In this document: positions 1 to 5,477 of the stretch, one piece after another
Numbering within the stretch: position 1 is the first letter of the stretch
Layout of the letters: each line of letters opens with the position of its first letter
Assembly: GCA_046314415.1 (NCBI GenBank)
Contig: JBKBWT010000239.1
Span: forward strand, 1 to 9,647
Direction of reading: 5' to 3'
DNA: 9,647 bases
DNA from: JADJNW01 sp046314415
Lineage (GTDB): Bacteria; Bacteroidota; Bacteroidia; Chitinophagales; Saprospiraceae
The notes under the pieces: generated by a model
The model's database searches: none
Seen by the model: only the letters and a program-made list of their open reading frames with translations
Told to the model about the DNA's origin: nothing
Program-made: the position numbers and the translations under genes

Positions 1-660
1 GTTTACATAAGTTCCATTCGCAGTTTTTAAATAAGCAAGGGCAGTACCATCTTGTATGATAATGCGATAAAAAACCGTTGTGCCCAGGGGCTGCGCCGGA
101 ATGTCGCCGCGCCAGATGTCGTACGTGCGCGAGCCTTGTCCCCGAAAAGCAGCCGTAGTAGTGCCGACTCTGGTCATGGACACAAAAAACTGCGAGCCAT
201 TCCAATAACGAATGGTAGCGCTGGCGGCATCCAGATTGTCGGTCAAAACCGTAATGCTGGTCGCTGCGGAAGCGCCTCCTTCTGTCCGGAACGTGTAGCT
301 TTGTCCGGGGACTAGTTCAGTAGTAGGATTTACCCCACTGCCTGCGTGGTAGAGATGATTCCACAAGAGGTTGTTATCGCCACCGGATAGGTCATTATCA
401 GCAATCGTCACCGTAGCGTTTGTCGAAGCACCGAGGTCATAGGTTGTTTCGTCCACCAGCGTAAGGGTTGCGTTCTCGTTCCCTTCTATGTTAGCGTCGT
501 CCACCGAAGCTTGTCCGGCGGCAATGGTAGCTGCACCAATGGCAAGTCGGCTAACTGGCACCTCGTCGTTAATGTCCATACCCAGTTGTTCCCAAAAGCG
601 TTGGGCGTGTACGTACCCAAAGAAAGGTAGTAAGCAAAAAAGGAGTAGTACTTTTTTCAT
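1..660 (-). CDS. Secreted multidomain protein, N-terminal part (Calx-beta-like segment plus GH13-type N-terminal module), truncated by window edge
   Basis: The minus-strand frame from the ATG at 658-660 stays open to base 1, giving 220 codons of an incomplete gene. Residues 1-20 (MKKVLLLFCLL...VHAQ) are a clear Sec signal peptide, so the product is exported. Residues about 55-90 (EGNENATLTLV, then TVTIADND) match the C-terminal half of a Calx-beta domain. Residues about 97-215 (LLWNHLYHAG, YDIWRGDIPA, VFYRIIIQDGTALAY) resemble the immunoglobulin-like module that precedes the catalytic domain in GH13 amylases and pullulanases, where W-x-G-x-IP and YR-x-x-x-x-DG are typical. The inference is a secreted starch- or alpha-glucan-acting enzyme, probably a T9SS client, but the catalytic part lies outside the window. 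The Calx-beta segment looks shortened at its N-terminal side. The gene has its own putative promoter at 722-752. The coding call is firm; the glycoside hydrolase assignment is tentative. Confidence 0.82.
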   Translation of the reverse strand, partial: MKKVLLLFCLLPFFGYVHAQRFWEQLGMDINDEVPVSRLAIGAATIAAGQASVDDANIEGNENATLTLVDETTYDLGASTNATVTIADNDLSGGDNNLLWNHLYHAGSGVNPTTELVPGQSYTFRTEGGASAATSITVLTDNLDAASATIRYWNGSQFFVSMTRVGTTTAAFRGQGSRTYDIWRGDIPAQPLGTTVFYRIIIQDGTALAYLKTANGTYVN

Positions 661-721
661 GTTCGACTATGATTTGTCTGTATCAAAAAAGGTCGTCTTG
701 CAATTTTTTTTAGGTCGGCAG

Positions 722-752
722 TAAAGGTAAGCAGCAAAAGGAAATTGGCAAA
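722..752 (-). promoter_or_regulatory. Candidate Bacteroidota-type promoter for the secreted protein at 1-660
   Basis: Read on the minus strand, TTTG (749-752) is followed after 19 bases by TACCTTTA (722-729). The Bacteroidota primary sigma factor consensus is TTTG near -33 and TAnnTTTG near -7, so this matches 4/4 and 7/8 with typical spacing. It lies about 60 bases before the start codon at 660, leaving a 5' leader of roughly 55 bases. It is a motif match only; such motifs occur by chance in AT-rich DNA. Confidence 0.4.
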
Positions 753-872
753 GCAAGTAGCTTATGATGAATTGTCAATTTTTCTTATCTTCTGATGTAA
801 TAATATTGTATCATATTCCGGGTTTGGGTATAAATATGGATCAAGTTCGCATTCAAGGTGCAGGGGTGACGT

Positions 873-898
873 TTTTATTGGCTCCGAAGCCAATAAAA
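873..898. repeat. Perfect 11-bp palindrome at the left edge of the 21-bp repeat array
   Basis: TTTTATTGGCT (873-883) and AGCCAATAAAA (888-898) are perfect reverse complements around the 4-base loop CCGA. The right arm contains the first array unit's anchor, GCCAAT at 889-894, so the hairpin is made by one inverted copy of the anchor facing the array. It lacks the GC-rich stem of a classical intrinsic terminator, although on the minus strand the stem ends in an A/T-rich run. Confidence 0.6.
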
Positions 899-1098
899 GC
901 TGAATTTCCGTCAATAAAAACTCAATTGTCGTCAATGAAAGTTCATTTTCCGGCAATGAAAACTCAATTTTCGTCAATAAGATATGATATGTTGGCAATT
1001 ATAAATGATTTTCCGGCAATTAAACATGATATGTTGTCAATTAGATATCATAATCTGGCAATAAAATATCATAACTTGTCAATGCACCCGCCTTAGGG
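889..1098 (+). repeat. 21-bp tandem repeat array, forward half (about 10 degenerate units)
   Basis: A six-base anchor of the form G[G/T/C]CAAT recurs at exactly 21-bp steps: 889, 910, 931, 952, 973, 994, 1015, 1036, 1057 and 1078. The 15 bases between anchors are AT-rich and related in groups: two early spacers share ACTCAATT, and later ones share ATATGATATG, CATGATATG or TATCAT. The last unit (1078-1098) keeps only its anchor. Because 21 is a multiple of three, the array is stop-free in some frames and gives chance heptapeptide-repeat reading frames on both strands; I do not treat these as genes. There is no unique spacer with a constant repeat, so this is not a CRISPR array. Confidence 0.85.
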
Positions 1099-1272
1099 AT
1101 CGCCGGGATCGGTATTATAATGGACAAATTGGGGTAAAAAATAGCGGGAATGGCAACTGTGATTGGCGTGATATGATATTTGATTGCCGTGGAATGATAT
1201 TTCATTGCCGTAAAATAATATTTCGTTGCCAAAATATCATGTTTAATTGACAGAATATCATAAATAATTGCC
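994..1272. repeat. Long imperfect inverted repeat formed by the two facing 21-bp arrays
   Basis: The left arm 994-1077 pairs with 1189-1272 around a centre near position 1133, leaving a loop of about 110 bases (1078-1188). Compared unit by unit, 994-1014 matches the reverse complement of 1252-1272 at 17/21, 1015-1035 matches that of 1231-1251 at 19/21 (including the exact 16-mer CAATTAAACATGATAT at 1017-1032 and its complement at 1234-1249), 1036-1056 at 12/21 and 1057-1077 at 15/21. Pairing stops at 1272: the next unit does not match. A transcript could fold into a long hairpin, or the DNA could extrude a cruciform. Confidence 0.75.
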
Positions 1273-1283
1273 GGGAATGGACG
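1099..1283 (-). repeat. 21-bp tandem repeat array, reverse half (about 9 units)
   Basis: The reverse-complement anchor (ATTGCC or variants ATTGAC, GTTGCC, ATTGGC, ATGGAC, ATAGCG, ATCGCC) recurs at 1099, 1120, 1141, 1162, 1183, 1204, 1225, 1246 and 1267, again at exact 21-bp steps. This half is in perfect register with the forward half: 1078 + 21 = 1099. The best-conserved units lie at 1183-1272; those next to the centre (1099-1161) are the most diverged and more GC-rich. The array fades out at about 1283, roughly 30 bases before the terminator at 1311-1348. Confidence 0.82.
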
Positions 1284-1310
1284 TTAAAACACAGCAAAGG
1301 ACATTGCAAT

Positions 1311-1348
1311 AAAAAAGCGTTCTACGACTCAAGGTTGTAGAACGCTTT
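1311..1348 (-). terminator. Rho-independent terminator of the YegP-family gene
   Basis: AAAGCGTTCTAC (1314-1325) and GTAGAACGCTTT (1337-1348) form a perfect 12-bp stem around an 11-base loop (1326-1336), part of which can pair further. On the minus strand the stem runs into six T residues encoded by 1311-1316. It lies 20 bases beyond the stop codon of the minus-strand gene at 1369-1707, the expected place. The stem also ends in T residues on the plus strand, but no plus-strand gene reads into it. Confidence 0.8.
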
Positions 1349-1368
1349 GCACTTTTACCGGATAATGA

Positions 1369-1707
1369 TTACGCTTCCACCAAGGTTAAGTCATCAATCG
1401 TAGCGCCCGGGGCATTCTTCATCACGGATTCAATACCGTTGTCACGTCCCTGCTTGCTTTCGTAGTACTCGCTCTGTCCGATTACCTGATGGTTTTTTGC
1501 TTTTAGTACAAAGTAAAACTTACCACTTTCCGTTTCGCGGCTGTCAAAATTGCCTTTGTCGGCAGCGTTTGCCATCACCGATTCAATGCCATTTTTACAA
1601 CCGGCTTTGCTTTCGTAGGCTTCGCCGACGAGAATAACCTGACCATTGCCCGCTTTCAAACGAAAACGAAACTTCTCAGCTTTGTCCTTATAAATTTCAA
1701 ATTTCAT
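1369..1707 (-). CDS. YegP family protein (tandem DUF1508 domains)
   Basis: This is a 112-residue cytoplasmic protein with no signal peptide. It contains two copies of the DUF1508/YegP unit, at residues about 3-50 and 55-100. Each copy has a beta-strand-rich start (FEIYKDKAEKFRFRLKA; KFYFVLKAKN), a GQVI-type turn or its variant HQVI, then EAYESK/EYYESK and the hallmark NGIESV followed by M-x-N-A. The length and two-repeat layout are normal for the family. The YegP fold is known structurally, but no firm biochemical role is established, so none is assigned. The start ATG (1705-1707) opens directly on the first conserved strand; an A/T-rich leader lies upstream with no strong Shine-Dalgarno, as usual in Bacteroidota. 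It is monocistronic, with its own terminator at 1311-1348, and diverges from the beta-barrel gene at 1999. Confidence 0.92.
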   Translation of the reverse strand: MKFEIYKDKAEKFRFRLKAGNGQVILVGEAYESKAGCKNGIESVMANAADKGNFDSRETESGKFYFVLKAKNHQVIGQSEYYESKQGRDNGIESVMKNAPGATIDDLTLVEA

Positions 1708-1998
1708 AATTAAAAAAGGGTTTGATTAAATCATTGTATTAGTATGAACTAACCATGTATCTGACGGCTGCTTCCGTTGGCGGGAAAGCAGGAAATAGTT
1801 TTTGAAGTCAACGGTTTGAGCAGCGATCATATCGTTTTCGTCAAAACCTGCGCTCGTCGAAAACCTCGCGATGAATGGCTAAAATTATAAAAAATTGATA
1901 CATTAAAGCAGTATTATTGCTCAAAAGAATCGTTTTTTGAAAAAACTTTTTCACATTTTTATCGTACAATTCACCAAATCTAAAACAATCAACAAACA
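1708..1998. other. Divergent intergenic region between the yegP-like gene and the beta-barrel gene
   Basis: This 291-bp stretch must hold the promoters of both flanking genes. I see no convincing TTTG/TAnnTTTG pair for either. The middle (about 1762-1890) is visibly more GC-rich and codon-like than the AT-rich ends, and is treated separately as a possible gene remnant. A near-duplication is present, CGTCAAAACCTGCGC and CGTCGAAAACCTCGCG, around 1839-1870. The last 100 bases before 1999 are strongly AT-rich, with several A and T runs. Confidence 0.5.
1765..1890 (+). pseudogene. Possible remnant of a gene 3' end (41 codons, no ATG)
   Basis: Directly after a TGA at 1762-1764 there is a 41-codon stop-free plus-strand frame ending at TAA 1888-1890. 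Its translation reads like real protein: ...GKQEIVFEVNGLSSDHIVF (about residues 6-25), then a basic segment with CARRKPRDEWLKL at the end. It has no ATG, only a TTG at 1774, and no homologue that I recognise. It may be the decayed C-terminus of a gene whose upstream part was lost, or chance. The opposite strand also has a 34-codon ATG frame here (MIAAQTVDFKNYF...), so strand choice is uncertain. Confidence 0.25.
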
Positions 1999-2778
1999 AT
2001 GAAAAAGCTGCTCAGTTTCCTTTTTTTCGTAGTAACCCTGGTTAGCTTGCAAGCCCAGGAAGAAGATGCCGCCATGTCAGAAAATTACGGGCGGCGGATG
2101 CCTGCATATTCGTTCAATGGTAACTTTCAGGTGGGGGTTCCACTGGATGCTTTCCGCGACAATCTGGATGGCGTTGGCTTTGGTGGTGGACTGCTGGTCT
2201 TAGGTGGATTGGGTGATACCCCGATCTCTGCCGGCGTGGAATTATCCATCATGGGCTACGACAGTGAAACCGCGGAGTACCGCGTACGGGTAGGTGGCTT
2301 TACCAAAGATTATGAGCTGACCACTTCGAGCAATATCTTCCTCGGTCATGCGGTGGTGCGGATTCAGCCGTTCGGTACGGGCTTCATTACACCTTATATA
2401 GATGGCATGGTAGGATTTAAAAACCTTTTCACCAGTTCCTCGCTGGTTGACCTCGACCTGGGAGAGAACACCGACACGGGTATTGACGAGAGCGACTGGG
2501 CTTTTAGCTACGGCGGCGCTTTTGGATTGCAATTCCATTTCTCCAAGTCGCATATGTTATCCCTCGATTTGCGCTGCGCGTATCTGCCAGGCAACAATGC
2601 GTCTTATCTGGTGCGCGCTCCCGATCCGATTGGCGGTTTCGATTATGATGATCCGCTGGAGGCGTTTGAAAAGAAAAGCTCGCCGACTAATTTATTGCTG
2701 CCGCAAATTGGGCTGACGTTTAAATTTTGGGGTAATAATAGCGGTAGTATGGAAGAAGGGATGGAGGAGGAAAATTAA
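1999..2778 (+). CDS. Outer-membrane beta-barrel protein
   Basis: This 259-residue protein starts with a Sec signal peptide (MKKLLSFLFFVVTLVSLQAQ, cleavage likely before Q20). The mature part alternates hydrophobic and polar residues in glycine-rich strands typical of small 8- to 10-strand outer-membrane barrels: FNGNFQVGVPL, VGFGGGLLVLGGLG, ISAGVELSIMGYD, FLGHAVVRIQPFG, ITPYIDGMVGF, SYGGAFGLQFHFS and, near the end, LLPQIGLTFKFWG. Short turns and longer polar loops (residues about 150-165 and 200-230) separate them. The barrel appears to close at LTFKFWG, after which a short acidic tail (SMEEGMEEEN) follows; this tail is unusual because barrel proteins normally end in the last strand. The specific function is unknown. 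The start is unambiguous, with an A-rich leader. No terminator follows; a heptamer repeat tract begins 5 bases after the stop. Confidence 0.85.
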   Translation: MKKLLSFLFFVVTLVSLQAQEEDAAMSENYGRRMPAYSFNGNFQVGVPLDAFRDNLDGVGFGGGLLVLGGLGDTPISAGVELSIMGYDSETAEYRVRVGGFTKDYELTTSSNIFLGHAVVRIQPFGTGFITPYIDGMVGFKNLFTSSSLVDLDLGENTDTGIDESDWAFSYGGAFGLQFHFSKSHMLSLDLRCAYLPGNNASYLVRAPDPIGGFDYDDPLEAFEKKSSPTNLLLPQIGLTFKFWGNNSGSMEEGMEEEN

Positions 2779-2782
2779 GAAT

Positions 2783-2866
2783 TTGACAATGGATGATTGA
2801 TTATGGACAATGGATGATGGATTATTGACAACGCAGGATTGATTATTGAATATGAAAGATTGTTAT
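2783..2866 (-). repeat. Heptanucleotide tandem repeat tract with 21-bp super-period
   Basis: Twelve consecutive 7-mers of the form T[T/G]GANNA can be read: TTGACAA, TGGATGA, TTGATTA, then TGGACAA, TGGATGA, TGGATTA, then TTGACAA, CGCAGGA, TTGATTA, then TTGAATA, TGAAAGA, TTGTTAT. Every third 7-mer resembles the first, giving a 21-bp super-period and four 21-bp rows starting at 2783, 2804, 2825 and 2846. It resembles the short tandemly repeated repetitive (STRR) heptamers described in cyanobacteria. The strand is given by the GTCAAT/GTCCAT anchor shared with the 889-1283 arrays, which lies on the minus strand here. The minus-strand reading frame through it (2775-2957) encodes low-complexity heptads and is not called. 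Confidence 0.75.
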
Positions 2867-2890
2867 TAAATTGCCCAACATTCCAGTAGT

Positions 2891-2914
2891 CATTATCAAT
2901 CATCAATTGTCCAT
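2891..2914 (+). repeat. Inverted partner of the heptamer tract, next to the oxidase start codon
   Basis: Read in reverse complement, 2891-2914 gives TGGACAA, TTGATGA, TTGATAA. This matches 2803-2826 at all but about three or four positions, so the two segments could pair as a stem with a loop of about 64 bases (2827-2890). It ends 5 bases before the ATG at 2920, so a transcript hairpin here would cover the leader of the oxidase gene. Confidence 0.6.
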
Positions 2915-2919
2915 AAATA

Positions 2920-4201
2920 ATGCCTAAAGCCTTTTCTGCCGTTGAATTGCAACGCACGGTTTATACGGGCGGCATGATGGGTATTCAGCCGGTGGTGCCG
3001 GTTGATCCGTTTCGACTCGAACAAGCCGCCAAGGAAAAAATGTCTGGCGCAGCCTTTGCGTACATAGCCGGCGGTGCGGGAATGGAAAGTACGATGGATG
3101 CGAACCGTCGTGCTTTCGAGCGCTGGCGCATTCAGCCCCGCATGTTGAAAGATGTTTCCGAACGCGATACAAGTATTGAATTATTCGGGCAACGTTTGCC
3201 GACGCCTTTCCTGACCTGTCCCATTGGCGTATTGGAAATGGCGCATCCTGAAGCAGATATTGCCGTTGCGAAAGCTACTGCCAATCTGGGCGTGCCGATG
3301 ATTTTTTCCAGTCAAGCCTCTTTCCCGATGGAAGCCTGTGCCGCGGCGATGGGCACGAGTCCTCGCTGGTTTCAATTATACTGGAGTAAGTCGGATGCCT
3401 TGGTGCAGAGCTTCGTACAACGTGCTGAGCAGTGCGGTTGCAGTGCGATTGTGCTGACCTTGGATACCACGCTGCTGGGCTGGCGCACGCGCGATCTGGA
3501 CCTTGCTTACCTGCCCTTTTTGCGAGGTTTGGGGATTGCCCAATACCTGAGCGATCCGGTTTTTATGCGCTTGCTGGAAGAGCCGGAACCAGCGGGTGGA
3601 GCGGTATTAAAACCACGCCTGAGTTGGGAAACCATTCGCAACCTGCGATCGGTCGTGCGCAAGTATCCGGGTAAAGGTAGTTTTCTTGCCAAGTTGCGTT
3701 CTGGTAAGCCATNNNNNNNNNNGGCAGTTCGTGAATATTTACTCCCGTCCTTCCTTAACCTGGGATGAGCTTTCCTTTTTGCGGGAGAATACGCGATTAC
3801 CTATTTTATTAAAAGGCATTTTACATCCCGACGACGCACGTCGTGCGCTCGACAGTGGAATGGATGGGCTCATTGTATCCAATCATGGAGGCAGACAAGT
3901 AGATGGCGCTATTGGTGCACTCGATGCTTTATCCGGTGTGGTGGAAGCCGTAAAAAATCAGATTCCGGTATTGCTCGACAGTGGTGTTCGGGGTGGAGCG
4001 GATGCATTCAAAGCATTGGCGCTGGGGGCAAGGGCGGTCTGCATTGGGCGTCCTTATGCCTACGGGCTGGCAATTGCCGGGCAGGCTGGGGTAGAGGCAG
4101 TATTGCAAAACTTTATTGCCGACTTTGAATTGACAATGGGTTTAGCGGGTTGTAAGAAGGTGAGCGAAATCTCAAAAGACATGCTTTGGAGATCGGAATA
4201 A
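2920..4201 (+). CDS. FMN-dependent alpha-hydroxy-acid oxidizing protein, lactate 2-monooxygenase-like (interrupted by an assembly gap)
   Basis: This is a flavin TIM-barrel enzyme of the lactate oxidase/glycolate oxidase family, which oxidises L-2-hydroxy acids with FMN. The N-terminal part (2920-3711, 264 codons) has FAYIAGGAG (Tyr48), TPFLTCPIGV, MIFSSQAS, RWFQLYWS (Tyr154) and LTLDTTLLGWRTRDLDLA. After ten Ns the sequence continues in another frame (3725-4201) with YSRPSLTW, LPILLKGILHPDDA (Lys codon 3812-3814), the active-site motif SNHGGRQVDG (His codon 3884-3886), PVLLDSGVRGGAD and GRPYAYGLAIAGQAG for FMN phosphate. The long YLPFLRGLG...YLSDPVF loop and PYAYGLA are more like lactate 2-monooxygenase (lactate plus O2 to acetate, CO2 and water) than lactate oxidase, so that subfamily is favoured. 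Total length is about 426 residues, normal. The frame change coincides exactly with the Ns and is most likely an artefact, so the gene is probably intact. ATG 2920 is kept because ELQRTVYTGGMMG aligns with the family's N-terminus. Confidence 0.88.
3713..3722. other. Assembly gap (10 N) inside the oxidase gene
   Basis: Ten ambiguous bases lie between codon 264 (Pro, 3709-3711) and the resumed frame at CAG 3725. One known base (T3712) and two known bases (GG 3723-3724) flank the run, so the true missing length must be a multiple of three for the frame to hold, for example 9 or 12. Ten is therefore likely a placeholder. From memory of related proteins, four or five residues are expected between SGKP and the QFV motif. 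Confidence 0.9.
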
Positions 4202-4281
4202 ATGGAAAATATGGGCAGGCGGTACCGAACCTGAATGACTAGATTTGCATTATTATTTAAAGCCTACTGCCAACAAATTCC

Positions 4282-4310
4282 TTGAATTATTTATTAAATT
4301 GCTATTTTTA
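4282..4310 (+). promoter_or_regulatory. Weak candidate promoter for the FabH-family gene
   Basis: TTG (4282-4284) and TATTTTTA (4303-4310) are separated by 18 bases, approximating the Bacteroidota TTTG/TAnnTTTG pattern with one mismatch in each element. It lies 40 bases before the start codon at 4350. The surrounding 4250-4345 stretch is very AT-rich, so a chance match is likely. Confidence 0.22.
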
Positions 4311-4349
4311 TTACATTGTTTACTTTTTATTTTAATCATTCCCCTAATC

Positions 4350-5429
4350 ATGAAACAAACCACCTCCGTCATCATTGGTAGCGGTAGTTACATTCCGAAT
4401 CGCGTTGTTAAAAACGACGCCTTTCTCCAACATCATTTTTACAATCCTGATGGTTCTTTTATTGACAGCCCCAATGCGGTGACCATCGAAAAGTTCAAAT
4501 CTATCACTGGTATTGAAGAGCGCCGTTACGTGGAAGACAATCTGGTAACTTCGGATATTGGCGCCATAGCCGCGCAACGGGCTATTGAAGACGCTGGAAT
4601 TGACCCGGAAACACTGGATTATATTATTGTTGCCAATAATTTTGGAGACGTGAAAGCCGGTACTACGCAGTCTGATCTGCTGCCCAGTCTTGCCTCGCGT
4701 ATTAAGCAAAAGCTCGGCATTGAAAATCCGAATTGCGTCGCGTATGATGTAATTTACGGTTGCTCTGGCTGGGTGGAAGGCATGATTCAGGCGTATGCTT
4801 TCATGCGGGCAGGTATGGCAAAACGTTGTCTGGTCATTGGTGCGGATACGCTTTCCCGCGTGGTAGATAAATACGACCGCGATGGGATGATCTTTGCCGA
4901 TGGTGCCGGTGCCACGGTGGTTGAATTGGTAGAAAACGAAGGTGAACAAGGCATTCTTAGCGTTGCCAGCCAGTCTTATACTAAAAATGAAGCCGGTTAT
5001 CTCTTTTTCGGTACTGCCAATCATCAGAACGGACAGGCGGCGAATACGCGCTACATTAAAATGCACGGTCGTAAAATCTATGAATTTGCGCTTTCACGGG
5101 TACCCGAAGCCATCAAAGCTTGTCTCGACAAAGCCAATTTATCGCTGCACGACGTGAAGAAAATTTTCATCCACCAGGCAAATGAAAAAATGGATCACGC
5201 CATTGTCAAACGCCTCTTCAAGTTATATGGTGAAAATCATTTTGACGAAAGCGTCATGCCCATCAGTATTCACTTTCTTGGCAATAGCTCGGTAGCGACG
5301 ATTCCGACCTTGTTCGATTTAATTGTGAAAAAGGCAATGGACGACCATGCTCTGGAACCTGGTGACCTGATTGTGTTTGCTTCTGTTGGTGCGGGTATGA
5401 ATATCAATGCCATTGCTTATCGATATTAA
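4350..5429 (+). CDS. 3-oxoacyl-ACP synthase III family protein (KAS III, FabH-like)
   Basis: This 359-residue cytoplasmic thiolase-fold enzyme should catalyse decarboxylative condensation of an acyl-CoA primer with malonyl-ACP, the step that starts fatty-acid synthesis. The catalytic triad is visible: Cys138 in YDVIYGCSGWVEGM, His275 in IFIHQANEKM and Asn312 in FLGNSSVATIP. Other family marks are TGIEERRY (53-60), GADTLSRV (164-171), FADGAGATV (182-190) and the C-terminal SVGAGMNINA. It is about 40 residues longer than E. coli FabH, with an insert after the first strand (FYNPDGSFIDSP, 30-41); such longer versions are frequent in Bacteroidota and may prime a special pathway rather than bulk synthesis. 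The frame extends upstream to an ATG at 4245, but that part translates AT-rich leader into a spurious hydrophobic segment, whereas MKQTTSVIIGSGSYIP at 4350 is the normal N-terminus. It follows the oxidase by 148 bp and converges with the gene at 5478. Confidence 0.9.
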   Translation: MKQTTSVIIGSGSYIPNRVVKNDAFLQHHFYNPDGSFIDSPNAVTIEKFKSITGIEERRYVEDNLVTSDIGAIAAQRAIEDAGIDPETLDYIIVANNFGDVKAGTTQSDLLPSLASRIKQKLGIENPNCVAYDVIYGCSGWVEGMIQAYAFMRAGMAKRCLVIGADTLSRVVDKYDRDGMIFADGAGATVVELVENEGEQGILSVASQSYTKNEAGYLFFGTANHQNGQAANTRYIKMHGRKIYEFALSRVPEAIKACLDKANLSLHDVKKIFIHQANEKMDHAIVKRLFKLYGENHFDESVMPISIHFLGNSSVATIPTLFDLIVKKAMDDHALEPGDLIVFASVGAGMNINAIAYRY

Positions 5430-5477
5430 TTGGAACCTCGTCCTTAGTTAGGAAAACCGGATAAGTTCTGACCGATG

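Noticed and set aside
52..724. Plus-strand frames 52-315 and 488-724
   Set aside because: They lie opposite the minus-strand secreted protein, which has a signal peptide and domain similarity across the whole 660 bases.
762..1232. Reading frames with heptapeptide repeats through the 21-bp arrays (plus 764-1096; minus 762-998 and 1041-1232)
   Set aside because: They exist on both strands because the 21-bp period keeps phase with codons and the units lack stops in some frames. Their translations are low-complexity I/L/Y/H/N-rich heptads with no start context, signal or recognisable domain.
889..1283. CRISPR array
   Set aside because: The conserved part is only about 6 bp, the period is 21 bp, units grade into each other and orientation flips in the middle. 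There are no 25-35-bp constant repeats, no unique spacers and no cas genes.
2775..2957. Minus-strand 60-codon frame over the heptamer tract
   Set aside because: It is a by-product of the 7-bp/21-bp repeat and overlaps the start of the well-supported oxidase gene; its composition is repetitive (LSIIHHPLSIINHP).
3686..3768. Two overlapping oxidase fragments as separate genes
   Set aside because: The overlap arises because each frame reads through the N run out of phase; family motifs are in frame 2920-3711 on the left and 3725-4201 on the right, making one gene.
4245..4349. 35-residue N-terminal extension (hydrophobic, membrane-helix-like) of the FabH-family protein
   Set aside because: It is translated from AT-rich upstream DNA, has no counterpart in KAS III enzymes, and the canonical N-terminus starts at Met 4350.
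4344..5066. 240-codon minus-strand frame opposite the FabH-family gene
   Set aside because: It lies antisense to a gene with a complete catalytic triad; its translation has no recognisable domain and a His/Arg/Asn-rich shadow composition.
5430..5477. Bidirectional terminator between the convergent FabH-family and surface-protein genes
   Set aside because: Only a weak CCT/AGG stem (around 5442-5453) without a T run is present in the 48-bp gap.
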